Of a stretch of 7,612 nucleotides of DNA, positions 1 to 5,953 are shown piece after piece; position 1 is the first letter of the stretch, and the number at the start of each line of letters is the position of its first letter. The DNA comes from Bacteroidetes bacterium UBA7688 (lineage in GTDB: Bacteria > Bacteroidota > Bacteroidia > Chitinophagales > Chitinophagaceae). The stretch is taken from positions 1-7,612 of the forward strand of contig DLGS01000127.1 in NCBI GenBank assembly GCA_002482815.1, read 5' to 3'. A program made the position numbers and the translations under genes. The notes beneath the pieces are model-generated. The model was not told where the DNA came from. It did no database searches and worked only from the letters and a program-made list of their open reading frames with translations.

Positions 1-731
1 AAGAGCTGGAGCAAAGCAACAAAGAGCTTGCATCCTTCAACTATGTGGCCAGCCACGACTTGCAGGAACCCTTACGAATTATTCAGACCTACATCTCACG
101 CATTGAAGAAAAGGAAATTGATACCCTTACGAAAACCGGTCAGGATTATTTCGACCGCATAAAATCTTCTGCAAACAGGATGCAAATCCTGATAAACGAT
201 CTTTTACTTTTTTCGAGAACAAACAAATTTGAGAAAGTTTTAGAGACCGCAAACCTGAATGAATTACTTGAGAATGCAATGCTGGATCTTGCTCCAATCA
301 TAGAAGATAAAAAAGCTACCATATCACATGATGCTCTTCCGGAATTAAAAGTTGTTCCATTTCAGATGCAACAGTTGTTTATTAACCTGTTGAACAATTC
401 ATTAAAATACGCACGAGATGGTATACCACCATTCATCGAAATTAAATGCGAGCTTGTATTTGCACAGGATGTACCTGAATTGAAAGCGGATCCGCTAAAA
501 CAGTTTTTCAAAATAACATTCACAGATAACGGACTTGGTTTCGAACAACAGTATGCAAATAATATTTTTGTATTGTTCAAAAGACTTCATCACAAGAACG
601 AATATCCCGGCACCGGTATAGGATTATCTATTTGTAAAAAGATTGCTGAAAATCACTCTGGATTCATCACAGCACAGGGTGTTCCTGATGAAGGTGCAAC
701 GTTTACTTTATATCTGCCCAACATTTCCTGA
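1..731 (+). CDS. Sensor histidine kinase, C-terminal catalytic half (5' end outside window)
   Basis: This is the dimerisation and ATP-binding half of a two-component sensor kinase, which autophosphorylates on histidine and passes the phosphate to a response regulator. The reading frame is open from base 3 with no start, so the gene enters from the left. The HisKA helix carries the H-box SHDLQEPLR, with the phospho-accepting His at 54-56. The HATPase domain follows, with an N-box (INLLNNSLKYA, about residues 127-137 of the visible part), a G1 box DNGLGF (175-180) and a G2 box GTGIGL (203-208). It ends in a typical TLYLP strand. No receiver domain follows the kinase core. This H-box style is common in PAS/GAF-containing and phytochrome-like hybrid sensors (family knowledge), but the sensory part is off-window, so the signal is unknown. 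No response regulator gene is visible downstream. A strong terminator separates it from the next gene. Confidence in the family is very high. Confidence 0.96.
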   Translation, partial: ELEQSNKELASFNYVASHDLQEPLRIIQTYISRIEEKEIDTLTKTGQDYFDRIKSSANRMQILINDLLLFSRTNKFEKVLETANLNELLENAMLDLAPIIEDKKATISHDALPELKVVPFQMQQLFINLLNNSLKYARDGIPPFIEIKCELVFAQDVPELKADPLKQFFKITFTDNGLGFEQQYANNIFVLFKRLHHKNEYPGTGIGLSICKKIAENHSGFITAQGVPDEGATFTLYLPNIS

Positions 732-771
732 TTCCTAAAATCAGGTGGTAATTTTATAACAATAGCACTGA

Positions 772-815
772 ATGGTGTAACGCTTTATCTGTAGCGTTAC
801 ACCATCTTTGTTTTC
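772..815 (+). terminator. Rho-independent terminator after the histidine kinase gene
   Basis: A perfect 13-bp stem (ATGGTGTAACGCT at 772-784 and its complement at 793-805) encloses an 8-nt loop and is followed by the T-rich run CTTTGTTTTC. It lies 40 nt after the kinase stop codon and 31 nt before the next likely start codon. It should end kinase transcription and separate it from the downstream genes. The T tract is interrupted by a G and a C, so efficiency is uncertain. Confidence 0.85.
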
Positions 816-846
816 ATCATTTTTATTCATCAAAAAAACAAATTTT

Positions 847-1437
847 ATGAAACGTACAAACGCATTCACAGCAAGTATTCTTCAGTTATCGCTTCTGCTC
901 ACTGTTTCATCATTTAGTTTAATGTCGTGCGGAAATTCTACTTCAACCGCAGATACACCAAAAGAAATTGCAAAAGAATATAACGAAACTAAGTTTGATG
1001 ACGAGTATGCCAAAAAAGATGCTCAATTTCTTATTGACGTTGCAGAAATCAATCTGGAAGAAATTAAAATGGGACAACTTGCCCAACAAAACAGTTCGTC
1101 AAATTCAATTAAAGAAATGGGCAAGATGATGGAAGATGCCCATACGAAATCCTATAATGATTTAACGGTGCTGGCTCAGGATAAGATTGTCACTATTCCG
1201 ACAACAATGAACGAAAACGGCAACGCCTACTATGAAAAAATGAAAGAAAAAAAAGGCGCAGACTTTGATAAAGAATACAATGAAATAATGATAGCTGATC
1301 ATAAAAGAGCCATTGAACTCTTTGAAAGAACAGCTCAGGAATCCAGGGACGAAGATGTTCGCCAGTTTGCCACCAAAACCTTACCTGTACTACAATCTCA
1401 CCTGAATAGTGCAATGGCAAATATGCCGAAGCAATAA
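847..1437 (+). CDS. DUF4142 family ferritin-like lipoprotein
   Basis: The product is a 196-residue predicted lipoprotein with one DUF4142 domain, a ferritin-like helical bundle of unknown biochemical role. An N-terminal signal peptide runs to about residue 27 and ends in the lipobox-like LMSC, with the lipidated Cys at 28. The residues after it (GNSTST) lack the acidic stretch that sends many Bacteroidota lipoproteins to the cell surface, so a periplasm-facing location is inferred. Family hallmarks are visible: MMEDAHTKS (His99), an IADHKRAIELFE helix (His152), and the closing LPVLQSHLNSA (His185). The frame is open upstream to a TTG at 808, but that start would lie just after the terminator stem and put 13 extra residues before the signal peptide. 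ATG 847 is therefore preferred. It is 28 nt ahead of another helical-bundle gene and probably cotranscribed with it. Domain call is strong; function is unknown. Confidence 0.92.
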   Translation: MKRTNAFTASILQLSLLLTVSSFSLMSCGNSTSTADTPKEIAKEYNETKFDDEYAKKDAQFLIDVAEINLEEIKMGQLAQQNSSSNSIKEMGKMMEDAHTKSYNDLTVLAQDKIVTIPTTMNENGNAYYEKMKEKKGADFDKEYNEIMIADHKRAIELFERTAQESRDEDVRQFATKTLPVLQSHLNSAMANMPKQ

Positions 1438-1465
1438 GTTTTTGTAAACTTTAAAATGCAGGAAT

Positions 1466-1930
1466 ATGAACACTCAAAAATCAATAAGCATACTGAATTC
1501 CCTTGTCGAAATTAATAACGACAGAATTCAGGGCTATGAAAAGGCAATAACTGAAACGACCGACAATGATTTAAAAGTATTGTTTGAAGAATTCACTCAA
1601 TCCAGCAAAAAATGCTGGATTGAGTTGGTTGAAGAAATAAGAAAAATGGATGGTGAACCTGTCGATGATACAACCATCAGCGGAAAATTTTATCGCTTAT
1701 GGATGGACGTAAAAGCTGCTATAACCAATAGAGACCGGAAAGCAATTTTAAATTCATGTGAATATGGCGAAGATGCCGCTCTGGAGACCTATAATTCAGT
1801 GTTGACCAACCAGATTGATTTTCTTACCATTGAGCAACACAAGATGATTTATAAACAATACGTTTTGCTGAAAGAGGATCATAATAAACTCCAGGAACTG
1901 CGAGATGCACTGGTAGAGGACTTCAATTAA
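1466..1930 (+). CDS. DUF2383 / PA2169-type four-helix-bundle protein
   Basis: This encodes a 154-residue soluble, charged, almost entirely helical protein with no signal peptide, so it is expected in the cytoplasm. The N-terminal pattern (a helix ending in LNSLVEINNDRIQGYEKA, then a second helix around VLFEEFTQSS) and the final helix LKEDHNKLQELRDAL match the PA2169 / DUF2383 family, ferritin-like bundles often found near stress genes; no enzymatic activity is established. Length fits the family at about 150 residues. ATG 1466 has an AGGA only two bases upstream, too close to be a good ribosome site. An ATG at 1456 is out of frame and stops after about 19 codons. The gene contains a striking 13-bp inverted repeat at 1595-1625. 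It follows the DUF4142 gene by 28 nt and precedes the TspO gene by 56 nt, consistent with one transcript. Confidence 0.88.
   Translation: MNTQKSISILNSLVEINNDRIQGYEKAITETTDNDLKVLFEEFTQSSKKCWIELVEEIRKMDGEPVDDTTISGKFYRLWMDVKAAITNRDRKAILNSCEYGEDAALETYNSVLTNQIDFLTIEQHKMIYKQYVLLKEDHNKLQELRDALVEDFN
1595..1625 (+). repeat. 13-bp perfect inverted repeat inside the DUF2383 gene
   Basis: ACTCAATCCAGCA at 1595-1607 is followed by a loop of five A residues and its exact reverse complement at 1613-1625. In RNA this forms a stable hairpin within the first third of the coding sequence, over codons for roughly TQSSKKCWIEL. No T run follows, so it does not look like an intrinsic terminator. The structure is directly visible; any role is unknown. 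Confidence 0.8.
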
Positions 1931-1986
1931 TTGCTACCCAAATTCCTCATTTACCAATTTAATCAACATAATTTAATTCGGAAATT

Positions 1987-2475
1987 ATGGCAAATCAAAG
2001 CAATATATCAGCCACCTGGAAAATAATAATCTCAATTATTATTTGTGAATTAACAGGCATACTAAGCGGTTTAATATCTCAAAGCGGACTTACGGATTGG
2101 TATATTAATCTGAATAAACCTGAATGGAATCCACCTTCTTCAATATTCGGCCCGGTATGGACAAGCCTGTATTTATTAATGGGAATTTCCTTAGGTATTG
2201 TGTGGAAAAAAAGTGAAACCAATCCGGAAGGGAATGCTGCGATGAAGTTGTTTGGACTTCAATTATTTTTAAACTTCTGGTGGTCCATTATCTTCTTCAG
2301 GTTTCATTCTTTGTCGGCTGCCTTTGCTGTAATCCTGATTCTGCTTACACTAATTATCATTACTATTTTCAAATTTTCAAAACTCTCTAAAACATCATCC
2401 TGGCTTATGGTTCCGTATGCTGCTTGGGTAAGTTTCGCATCGATATTAAACTACACCCTTCTGAAATTAAATTAA
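1987..2475 (+). CDS. tspO: TspO/MBR family tryptophan-rich sensory membrane protein
   Basis: This is a 162-residue integral membrane protein of the TspO / translocator-protein family, which binds porphyrins and other tetrapyrroles and has been linked in bacteria to oxidative-stress and light/oxygen-responsive regulation (family knowledge). Five hydrophobic helices are visible, at about residues 11-31, 52-73, 86-105, 110-130 and 138-160. The signature loop and helix 2 are intact: DWYINLNKPEWNPP (37-50) followed by FGPVWTSLYLLMG (54-66). Helix 3 has QLFLNFWWSIIFF and helix 5 has PYAAWVSFASILNY, both typical of bacterial TspO. Length matches the family. ATG 1987 lies in an A/T-rich context without a Shine-Dalgarno sequence. 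It sits 56 nt after the DUF2383 gene and 136 nt before a porin-like gene. The ligand in this organism cannot be read from sequence. Confidence 0.95.
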   Translation: MANQSNISATWKIIISIIICELTGILSGLISQSGLTDWYINLNKPEWNPPSSIFGPVWTSLYLLMGISLGIVWKKSETNPEGNAAMKLFGLQLFLNFWWSIIFFRFHSLSAAFAVILILLTLIIITIFKFSKLSKTSSWLMVPYAAWVSFASILNYTLLKLN

Positions 2476-2611
2476 AAACTAAAACTCTAATGAGGTGTAA
2501 ATAATGTAATCCATGCGGCAAATCGTGTAAGACTTATCTCATTGCCTGTGCGCACCTTTGTCATGAATTAAGCCTTTACGTTGAGGATTACGAAAAGATA
2601 AAACGAATCAA

Positions 2612-3265
2612 ATGAAAATCTATTCAGCCATATTAGCTTGTACAATTTTTCTTCTGGGTATATCTTCGGCTGACACTTCAGCACAGGTTACCAAAGGAAG
2701 AATTCTACCAAGGGTCGGGATAAAAGCAGGTTTAAATTATTCCAATATTTTTTCTGAAGGGGTAGATAGAAATTCGCTTGCGGGATTTAATGCCGGTTTA
2801 TTTGCAAAAGTTCCTGTTACGGGTTCTGTATCCATTCAACCGGAATTATATTTTACAACTAAAGGTTCACGCCTGACTTACAACAGCACCTTTGTAAACG
2901 GCGATGCACAGTTTAAATTAAGCTATCTGGAATTACCGGTATTATTGGTATACAATCTCTACAGGCATTTTAATATTCATGCAGGCCCTTATGCCTCCTA
3001 CTTATTGGATGGCACGGCTACAAATAAATCTTCGGCGCCCATTTTCGATTTTGAAAACCAACTTAAGAATGACGATTACAACAGGCTGGATGCAGGTCTG
3101 GCAGCCGGTTTGGCATTAGATGTCAGTAAAATCAGTTTTGGTGCTCGTTATACCTACGGAATGACCACAATTGGCAAAGAGAATACTTATGCAGGAACAA
3201 GCTATCGTTTCCCGGATGGGAAAAACAGTGTTTTCAATTTCTATGTTGCATTATCCTTTAACTAA
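2612..3265 (+). CDS. PorT-like outer-membrane beta-barrel protein
   Basis: This encodes a 217-residue exported protein of the outer-membrane beta-barrel group (PorT / OMP_b-brl_2 type) common in Bacteroidota. A signal peptide covers about residues 1-24, with likely cleavage after TSA and before Gln25. The mature part shows alternating amphipathic strands with barrel motifs: VGIKAGLNYSN, GFNAGLFAKV, SIQPELYFTTKGSR, YLELPVLLVYN, GPYASYLL, and DAGLAAGLALDV leading into ISFGARYTYGM. It ends in the aromatic-rich strand NFYVALSFN, a usual barrel terminus. A small eight-strand-type barrel is inferred from size. Its specific role (channel, envelope stability or secretion accessory) cannot be assigned, and PorT of the type IX secretion system is only a distant relative. 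The 136-nt leader is longer than other gaps here, so it may have its own promoter. Confidence 0.88.
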   Translation: MKIYSAILACTIFLLGISSADTSAQVTKGRILPRVGIKAGLNYSNIFSEGVDRNSLAGFNAGLFAKVPVTGSVSIQPELYFTTKGSRLTYNSTFVNGDAQFKLSYLELPVLLVYNLYRHFNIHAGPYASYLLDGTATNKSSAPIFDFENQLKNDDYNRLDAGLAAGLALDVSKISFGARYTYGMTTIGKENTYAGTSYRFPDGKNSVFNFYVALSFN

Positions 3266-3307
3266 AAATATTATCAATCTTTTCTTCACACCTTAAATTC
3301 AAATTTT

Positions 3308-3460
3308 ATGAGCAGTCTACTTTATGCCATCGCAGTGATTTTAATTATTTGCTGGGCAATCGGATTTTTCGCCTACAGTGCCGGATCAATTATTCATATC
3401 CTGCTTGTATTGGCCATTATTTCTATCCTTCTACGCCTCATTCAGGGTCGAAGAGTTTAA
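3308..3460 (+). CDS. Small lmo0937-type membrane protein (50 aa)
   Basis: This short gene encodes a 50-residue, very hydrophobic protein: a first membrane segment at residues 4-23 (LLYAIAVILIICWAIGFFAY), a short turn SAGS, a second segment at 28-44, and the basic tail LIQGRRV. The pattern of an N-terminal LLYAIAVIL, a GSIIHILLVLAII helix and a closing LLRLIQGRR is the hallmark of the lmo0937 family of tiny membrane proteins, widespread in bacteria and of unknown function. ATG 3308 lies in the context CAAATTTTATGA, identical over 12 bases to the start region of the DUF4142 gene. It sits 42 nt after the barrel gene and just before the terminator at 3513. It is easily missed by gene callers with a length cut-off. 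Confidence 0.88.
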   Translation: MSSLLYAIAVILIICWAIGFFAYSAGSIIHILLVLAIISILLRLIQGRRV

Positions 3461-3512
3461 TTTTCGTGTTTTAGTTTTCGCTATAGTTTTGTCCGCTTTT
3501 AGTGAACAAAAC

Positions 3513-3542
3513 AAAAACCACAGAAGCAATTCTGTGGTTTTT
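3513..3542. terminator. Bidirectional terminator between convergent gene groups
   Basis: The 13-bp perfect stem AAAAACCACAGAA (3513-3525) pairs with its complement at 3530-3542 around the loop GCAA, a GNRA-type tetraloop. The A run on one side and the T run on the other give a U tail in either direction. It therefore can end transcripts from the + genes (last stop 3460) and from gpsA on the minus strand (stop at 3570). A weaker nested 7-bp pairing (GTTTTGT with ACAAAAC) lies just to its left. Confidence 0.92.
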
Positions 3543-3569
3543 ACATTTTAAATCATTCTGAAAATATCA

Positions 3570-4589
3570 TTAAGACAACATCGATTCCATGTTGCCGAAA
3601 ATAAGAGCAGGTTCCTTTTGTTGCCAGAGGATTTCATAAATACATGTGGCAATAGGAATGGCAATATTGTGATTTTCGGCAACTACCTGCATACATTTTG
3701 CAGCGTGATAACCTTCTGCAACCATATTCATTTCCAAGGCAGCGGCTTCTACAGAGTAACCTTTACCAATCATCACCCCAAAGCGCCTGTTACGGCTATG
3801 CATGGAATATGCCGTTACCAGTAAATCGCCTAAATAAGCGCTGGTATGGAAATCAGGGCGGTCTTCAGATGGATGCACCAAATCAAAATGTTGCTGAAGA
3901 AAGCGATACATTTCCCGGTAACAATTGGTGATGTAAACGCTCATGAAATTATCGCCATAATCAAGCGAATGAGCGATACCGGCGCCCAATGCATATATAT
4001 TTTTGAGGACTGCTGCCAACTGTGCGCCCCAGATATCATGGTTAAATGTTGTTCGTAAATACTGGTTACTGAATAATGCTGCAATTGCTTCTGCTTTATG
4101 CTCATTAAGACAAGAGAATGTAAGATAAGATAAGCGCTCTGCAGCAACTTCCTCGGCATGGCAAGGACCGGTAATCGAAACATAATTATTTAAATCAAAG
4201 TTGAATTGCTCAACCAGATAATCATTTAATAACTGATTCGAGGAAGGTAAAATACCTTTGATGGCTGAAACTATTGTTTTTCCTTGCAGCATTTGTGTAT
4301 CAAACAACTCCAAAACATTCTGAGCATACGCGGCAGGAACACAGAATATGATAATATCACATGCAGAGAACAATTCCTCAAGATTGCTGGTCGGGAAAAC
4401 AGAACCTTCCTGAAACTTTACAGACTTCAGGTAATGAGGATTCTGCCGCCGGATTTTCAAATATTGAATAGCTTCTTCATTGCGTATCCACCAACAAATT
4501 TCCTGACCGTTATCCGTCAGAATTTTAGCCAAAGCCGTTCCCCAGCTTCCGTTTCCAATAATTCCTATCTGCTTTTTATTCTCCTGCAA
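3570..4589 (-). CDS. gpsA: NAD(P)H-dependent glycerol-3-phosphate dehydrogenase
   Basis: This cytoplasmic enzyme reduces dihydroxyacetone phosphate to sn-glycerol 3-phosphate, the backbone for phospholipid synthesis. At 339 residues it has the usual full length. Motifs in order: nucleotide-binding GNGSWG (12-17) in a Rossmann fold; SAIKG with Lys111; SITGPCHAEE (138-147); the catalytic lysine Lys196 in AAVLKNIYALGAG; LGDLLVT (253-259); and SRNRRFG (265-271), the substrate-phosphate-binding region. The C-terminal helical domain is complete. The only workable start is TTG at 4589: the frame has a TAG at 4593-4595, and the next in-frame Met is about residue 100, past the Rossmann motif. It lies 20 nt downstream of the adaptor gene and is probably the last gene of a metG-adaptor-gpsA transcript, ending at the terminator at 3513-3542. 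Identification is secure. Confidence 0.97.
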   Translation of the reverse strand: MQENKKQIGIIGNGSWGTALAKILTDNGQEICWWIRNEEAIQYLKIRRQNPHYLKSVKFQEGSVFPTSNLEELFSACDIIIFCVPAAYAQNVLELFDTQMLQGKTIVSAIKGILPSSNQLLNDYLVEQFNFDLNNYVSITGPCHAEEVAAERLSYLTFSCLNEHKAEAIAALFSNQYLRTTFNHDIWGAQLAAVLKNIYALGAGIAHSLDYGDNFMSVYITNCYREMYRFLQQHFDLVHPSEDRPDFHTSAYLGDLLVTAYSMHSRNRRFGVMIGKGYSVEAAALEMNMVAEGYHAAKCMQVVAENHNIAIPIATCIYEILWQQKEPALIFGNMESMLS

Positions 4590-4595
4590 AATCTA
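4576..4595 (-). promoter_or_regulatory. TTG start region of gpsA with SD-like bases inside the coding start
   Basis: On the minus strand the order is TAG (4595-4593), ATT, then TTG (4589-4587) followed at once by CAGGAG. No ATG or GTG lies between the stop and the Rossmann motif, so TTG is the apparent start. The only purine-rich, Shine-Dalgarno-like stretch lies downstream of the TTG, within codons 2-3, so it cannot serve that start. Initiation may be weak or coupled to the end of adaptor translation 20 nt upstream. Confidence 0.6.
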
Positions 4596-4609
4596 TTAGT
4601 TTAAGGAAA

Positions 4610-5917
4610 TTATTTCTCTTCTTTTGTTTCAAACAATTTGTCCTTTGCAACAACTTTTACCCTGGCTTTATCTTTTAGCAACCTTGCAATGGCGCCATAA
4701 GGAGCTGTTACAACTTCCTCATTTGCCTTCAGACCGTTTAGAATCTGTATAAATTTGTTATCCTGAATACCTGTCTGAATATCTCTTACAGAAACTTTCT
4801 TTTCAGCTGAATTATAGACAAAAATTACCTGACGGATAGAGTCACTACCTTTCTTTGTAGAGTCTGTCCAATCGCGTGTTGTCACTGCATTAACAGGCAC
4901 AGCAAGGATATTGTATTCTTTCCTTGTTTGAATTTCTACTGATGCAGACATACCAGGCTTGAAAGGATATTTATAATTCCCTGAAGTGACAATATCAGCA
5001 TAGCTGGATGGCAAAATAAGAATATGTACTGTGTAATTGGTAACCTGGTCGGCAGAAAGTGCAGCTGCCGAAGAACTTGATACGGCAATCTTTGATACAA
5101 TACCTGTAAATTTTCTGTTGCGATAAGCATCAGCATTGATTATACTTGTATCACCAATCTTCACTTTTGCAATATCCGTTTCGCTCACATCAACCCGAAG
5201 TTCAATTCTACTCATATCAGCAATACTTAAAACCTGGGTTCCCTGCATTTGGGATGTGCCTAAAACACGTTCTCCTTTTTTGACTGACAGAGAAGAAATA
5301 ATACCCGAGCTTGGGGCAAGGATGCTTGTTTTTAATAGATTTTCACGTGCCTGATTCAGATTTGCAGCGGATGCCTGTACACCATAATTTCCACCTGAAA
5401 TGTTTGCCTGTGCAGCCTGATAAGCGGCTTCTGATGATTTGTAAGTAGCCTCTATCTGTTCAAACTCCAATGCACTGATAACCTTGTCGGTGTACAGTTT
5501 TTTGTTGCGTTTGTAATTTGACAATGCCTGCTCGTAATTGGCTTTCGACTGGGCCGACATTTGCTGCGAATTTGTAACGCCGGAACGGGTCTGTTGCATA
5601 GATGCTTCAGCCTGCTGTACCTGGGAATTATAGATCGCCGGATTAATCTTTACCAGCAATTGACCTTTCACCACCGAGTCGCCCTCTTCAACATTCAGTT
5701 CAATAATTTCGCCACTTACCTCCGGACTGATTTTAACTTCAGTTTCAGGATAAATTTTCCCACTGGCAGTTACAGTTTCAGTAATTGTCTGCGGGGCAGC
5801 TTTTTCGATAGCAACTTTTGTTCCCTCATCGTCACTCTTACCGAAAGCAATCAGCAAGACAAGGAGAAGAACTGCTCCAATACCTATCCAGAGCCATTTT
5901 CTATTCTTTTTTTTCAT
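4610..5917 (-). CDS. Efflux periplasmic adaptor (HlyD/MacA-like membrane fusion protein)
   Basis: This is a 435-residue membrane-fusion protein that would link an inner-membrane transporter to a TolC-type outer-membrane channel. An N-terminal basic stretch and one membrane anchor (about residues 8-26) are followed by the first half of a lipoyl-like domain (EVSGEIIELNVEEGDSVVKG, 66-85), a long Gln/Ala-rich alpha-hairpin coiled coil (about 96-195), the second lipoyl half (LAPSSGIISSLSVKKGERV, 200-218), a beta-barrel domain (about 236-335, with DVSETDIAKVKIG) and a membrane-proximal domain (about 336-422). The order resembles MacA-type adaptors that serve ABC transporters. The frame opens at a TTG at 5941, but ATG 5917 puts the basic residues directly before the anchor and is preferred. 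No permease, ATPase or TolC gene is adjacent. It lies between metG (36 nt) and gpsA (20 nt), probably in one operon. Its transport partner and substrate are unknown. Confidence 0.93.
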   Translation of the reverse strand: MKKKNRKWLWIGIGAVLLLVLLIAFGKSDDEGTKVAIEKAAPQTITETVTASGKIYPETEVKISPEVSGEIIELNVEEGDSVVKGQLLVKINPAIYNSQVQQAEASMQQTRSGVTNSQQMSAQSKANYEQALSNYKRNKKLYTDKVISALEFEQIEATYKSSEAAYQAAQANISGGNYGVQASAANLNQARENLLKTSILAPSSGIISSLSVKKGERVLGTSQMQGTQVLSIADMSRIELRVDVSETDIAKVKIGDTSIINADAYRNRKFTGIVSKIAVSSSSAAALSADQVTNYTVHILILPSSYADIVTSGNYKYPFKPGMSASVEIQTRKEYNILAVPVNAVTTRDWTDSTKKGSDSIRQVIFVYNSAEKKVSVRDIQTGIQDNKFIQILNGLKANEEVVTAPYGAIARLLKDKARVKVVAKDKLFETKEEK

Positions 5918-5953
5918 TTTGAAATTTATATTTCGATACAAAAATTATTGGGT

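Noticed and set aside
808..846. TTG-initiated N-terminal extension of the DUF4142 lipoprotein
   Set aside because: It would start just after the terminator stem and put 13 residues before a good signal peptide; ATG 847 gives a normal lipoprotein signal.
1456..1515. Short out-of-frame ORF starting ATG CAG GAA just ahead of the DUF2383 gene
   Set aside because: It ends after about 19 codons, has no recognisable features, and overlaps the clear DUF2383 start.
2548..2555. GTGCGCAC palindrome in the leader of the barrel gene
   Set aside because: Eight bases with no loop or second copy; too short to support an operator call.
2557..2583. Possible Bacteroidota promoter (TTTG, 16 nt, TACGTTG) ahead of the barrel gene
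   Set aside because: The downstream box matches TAnnTTTG only partly and the spacer is short. The 136-nt gap may well hold a promoter, but this one is not convincing.
3941..4183. 80-codon frame on the same strand as gpsA in another frame
   Set aside because: It is fully inside gpsA, which has all catalytic motifs intact in its own frame; there is no sign of a frameshift.
5918..5941. TTG-initiated extension of the efflux adaptor
   Set aside because: The internal ATG at 5917 places the lysine-rich stretch directly before the membrane anchor, the usual layout; there is no ribosome-site support for the TTG.
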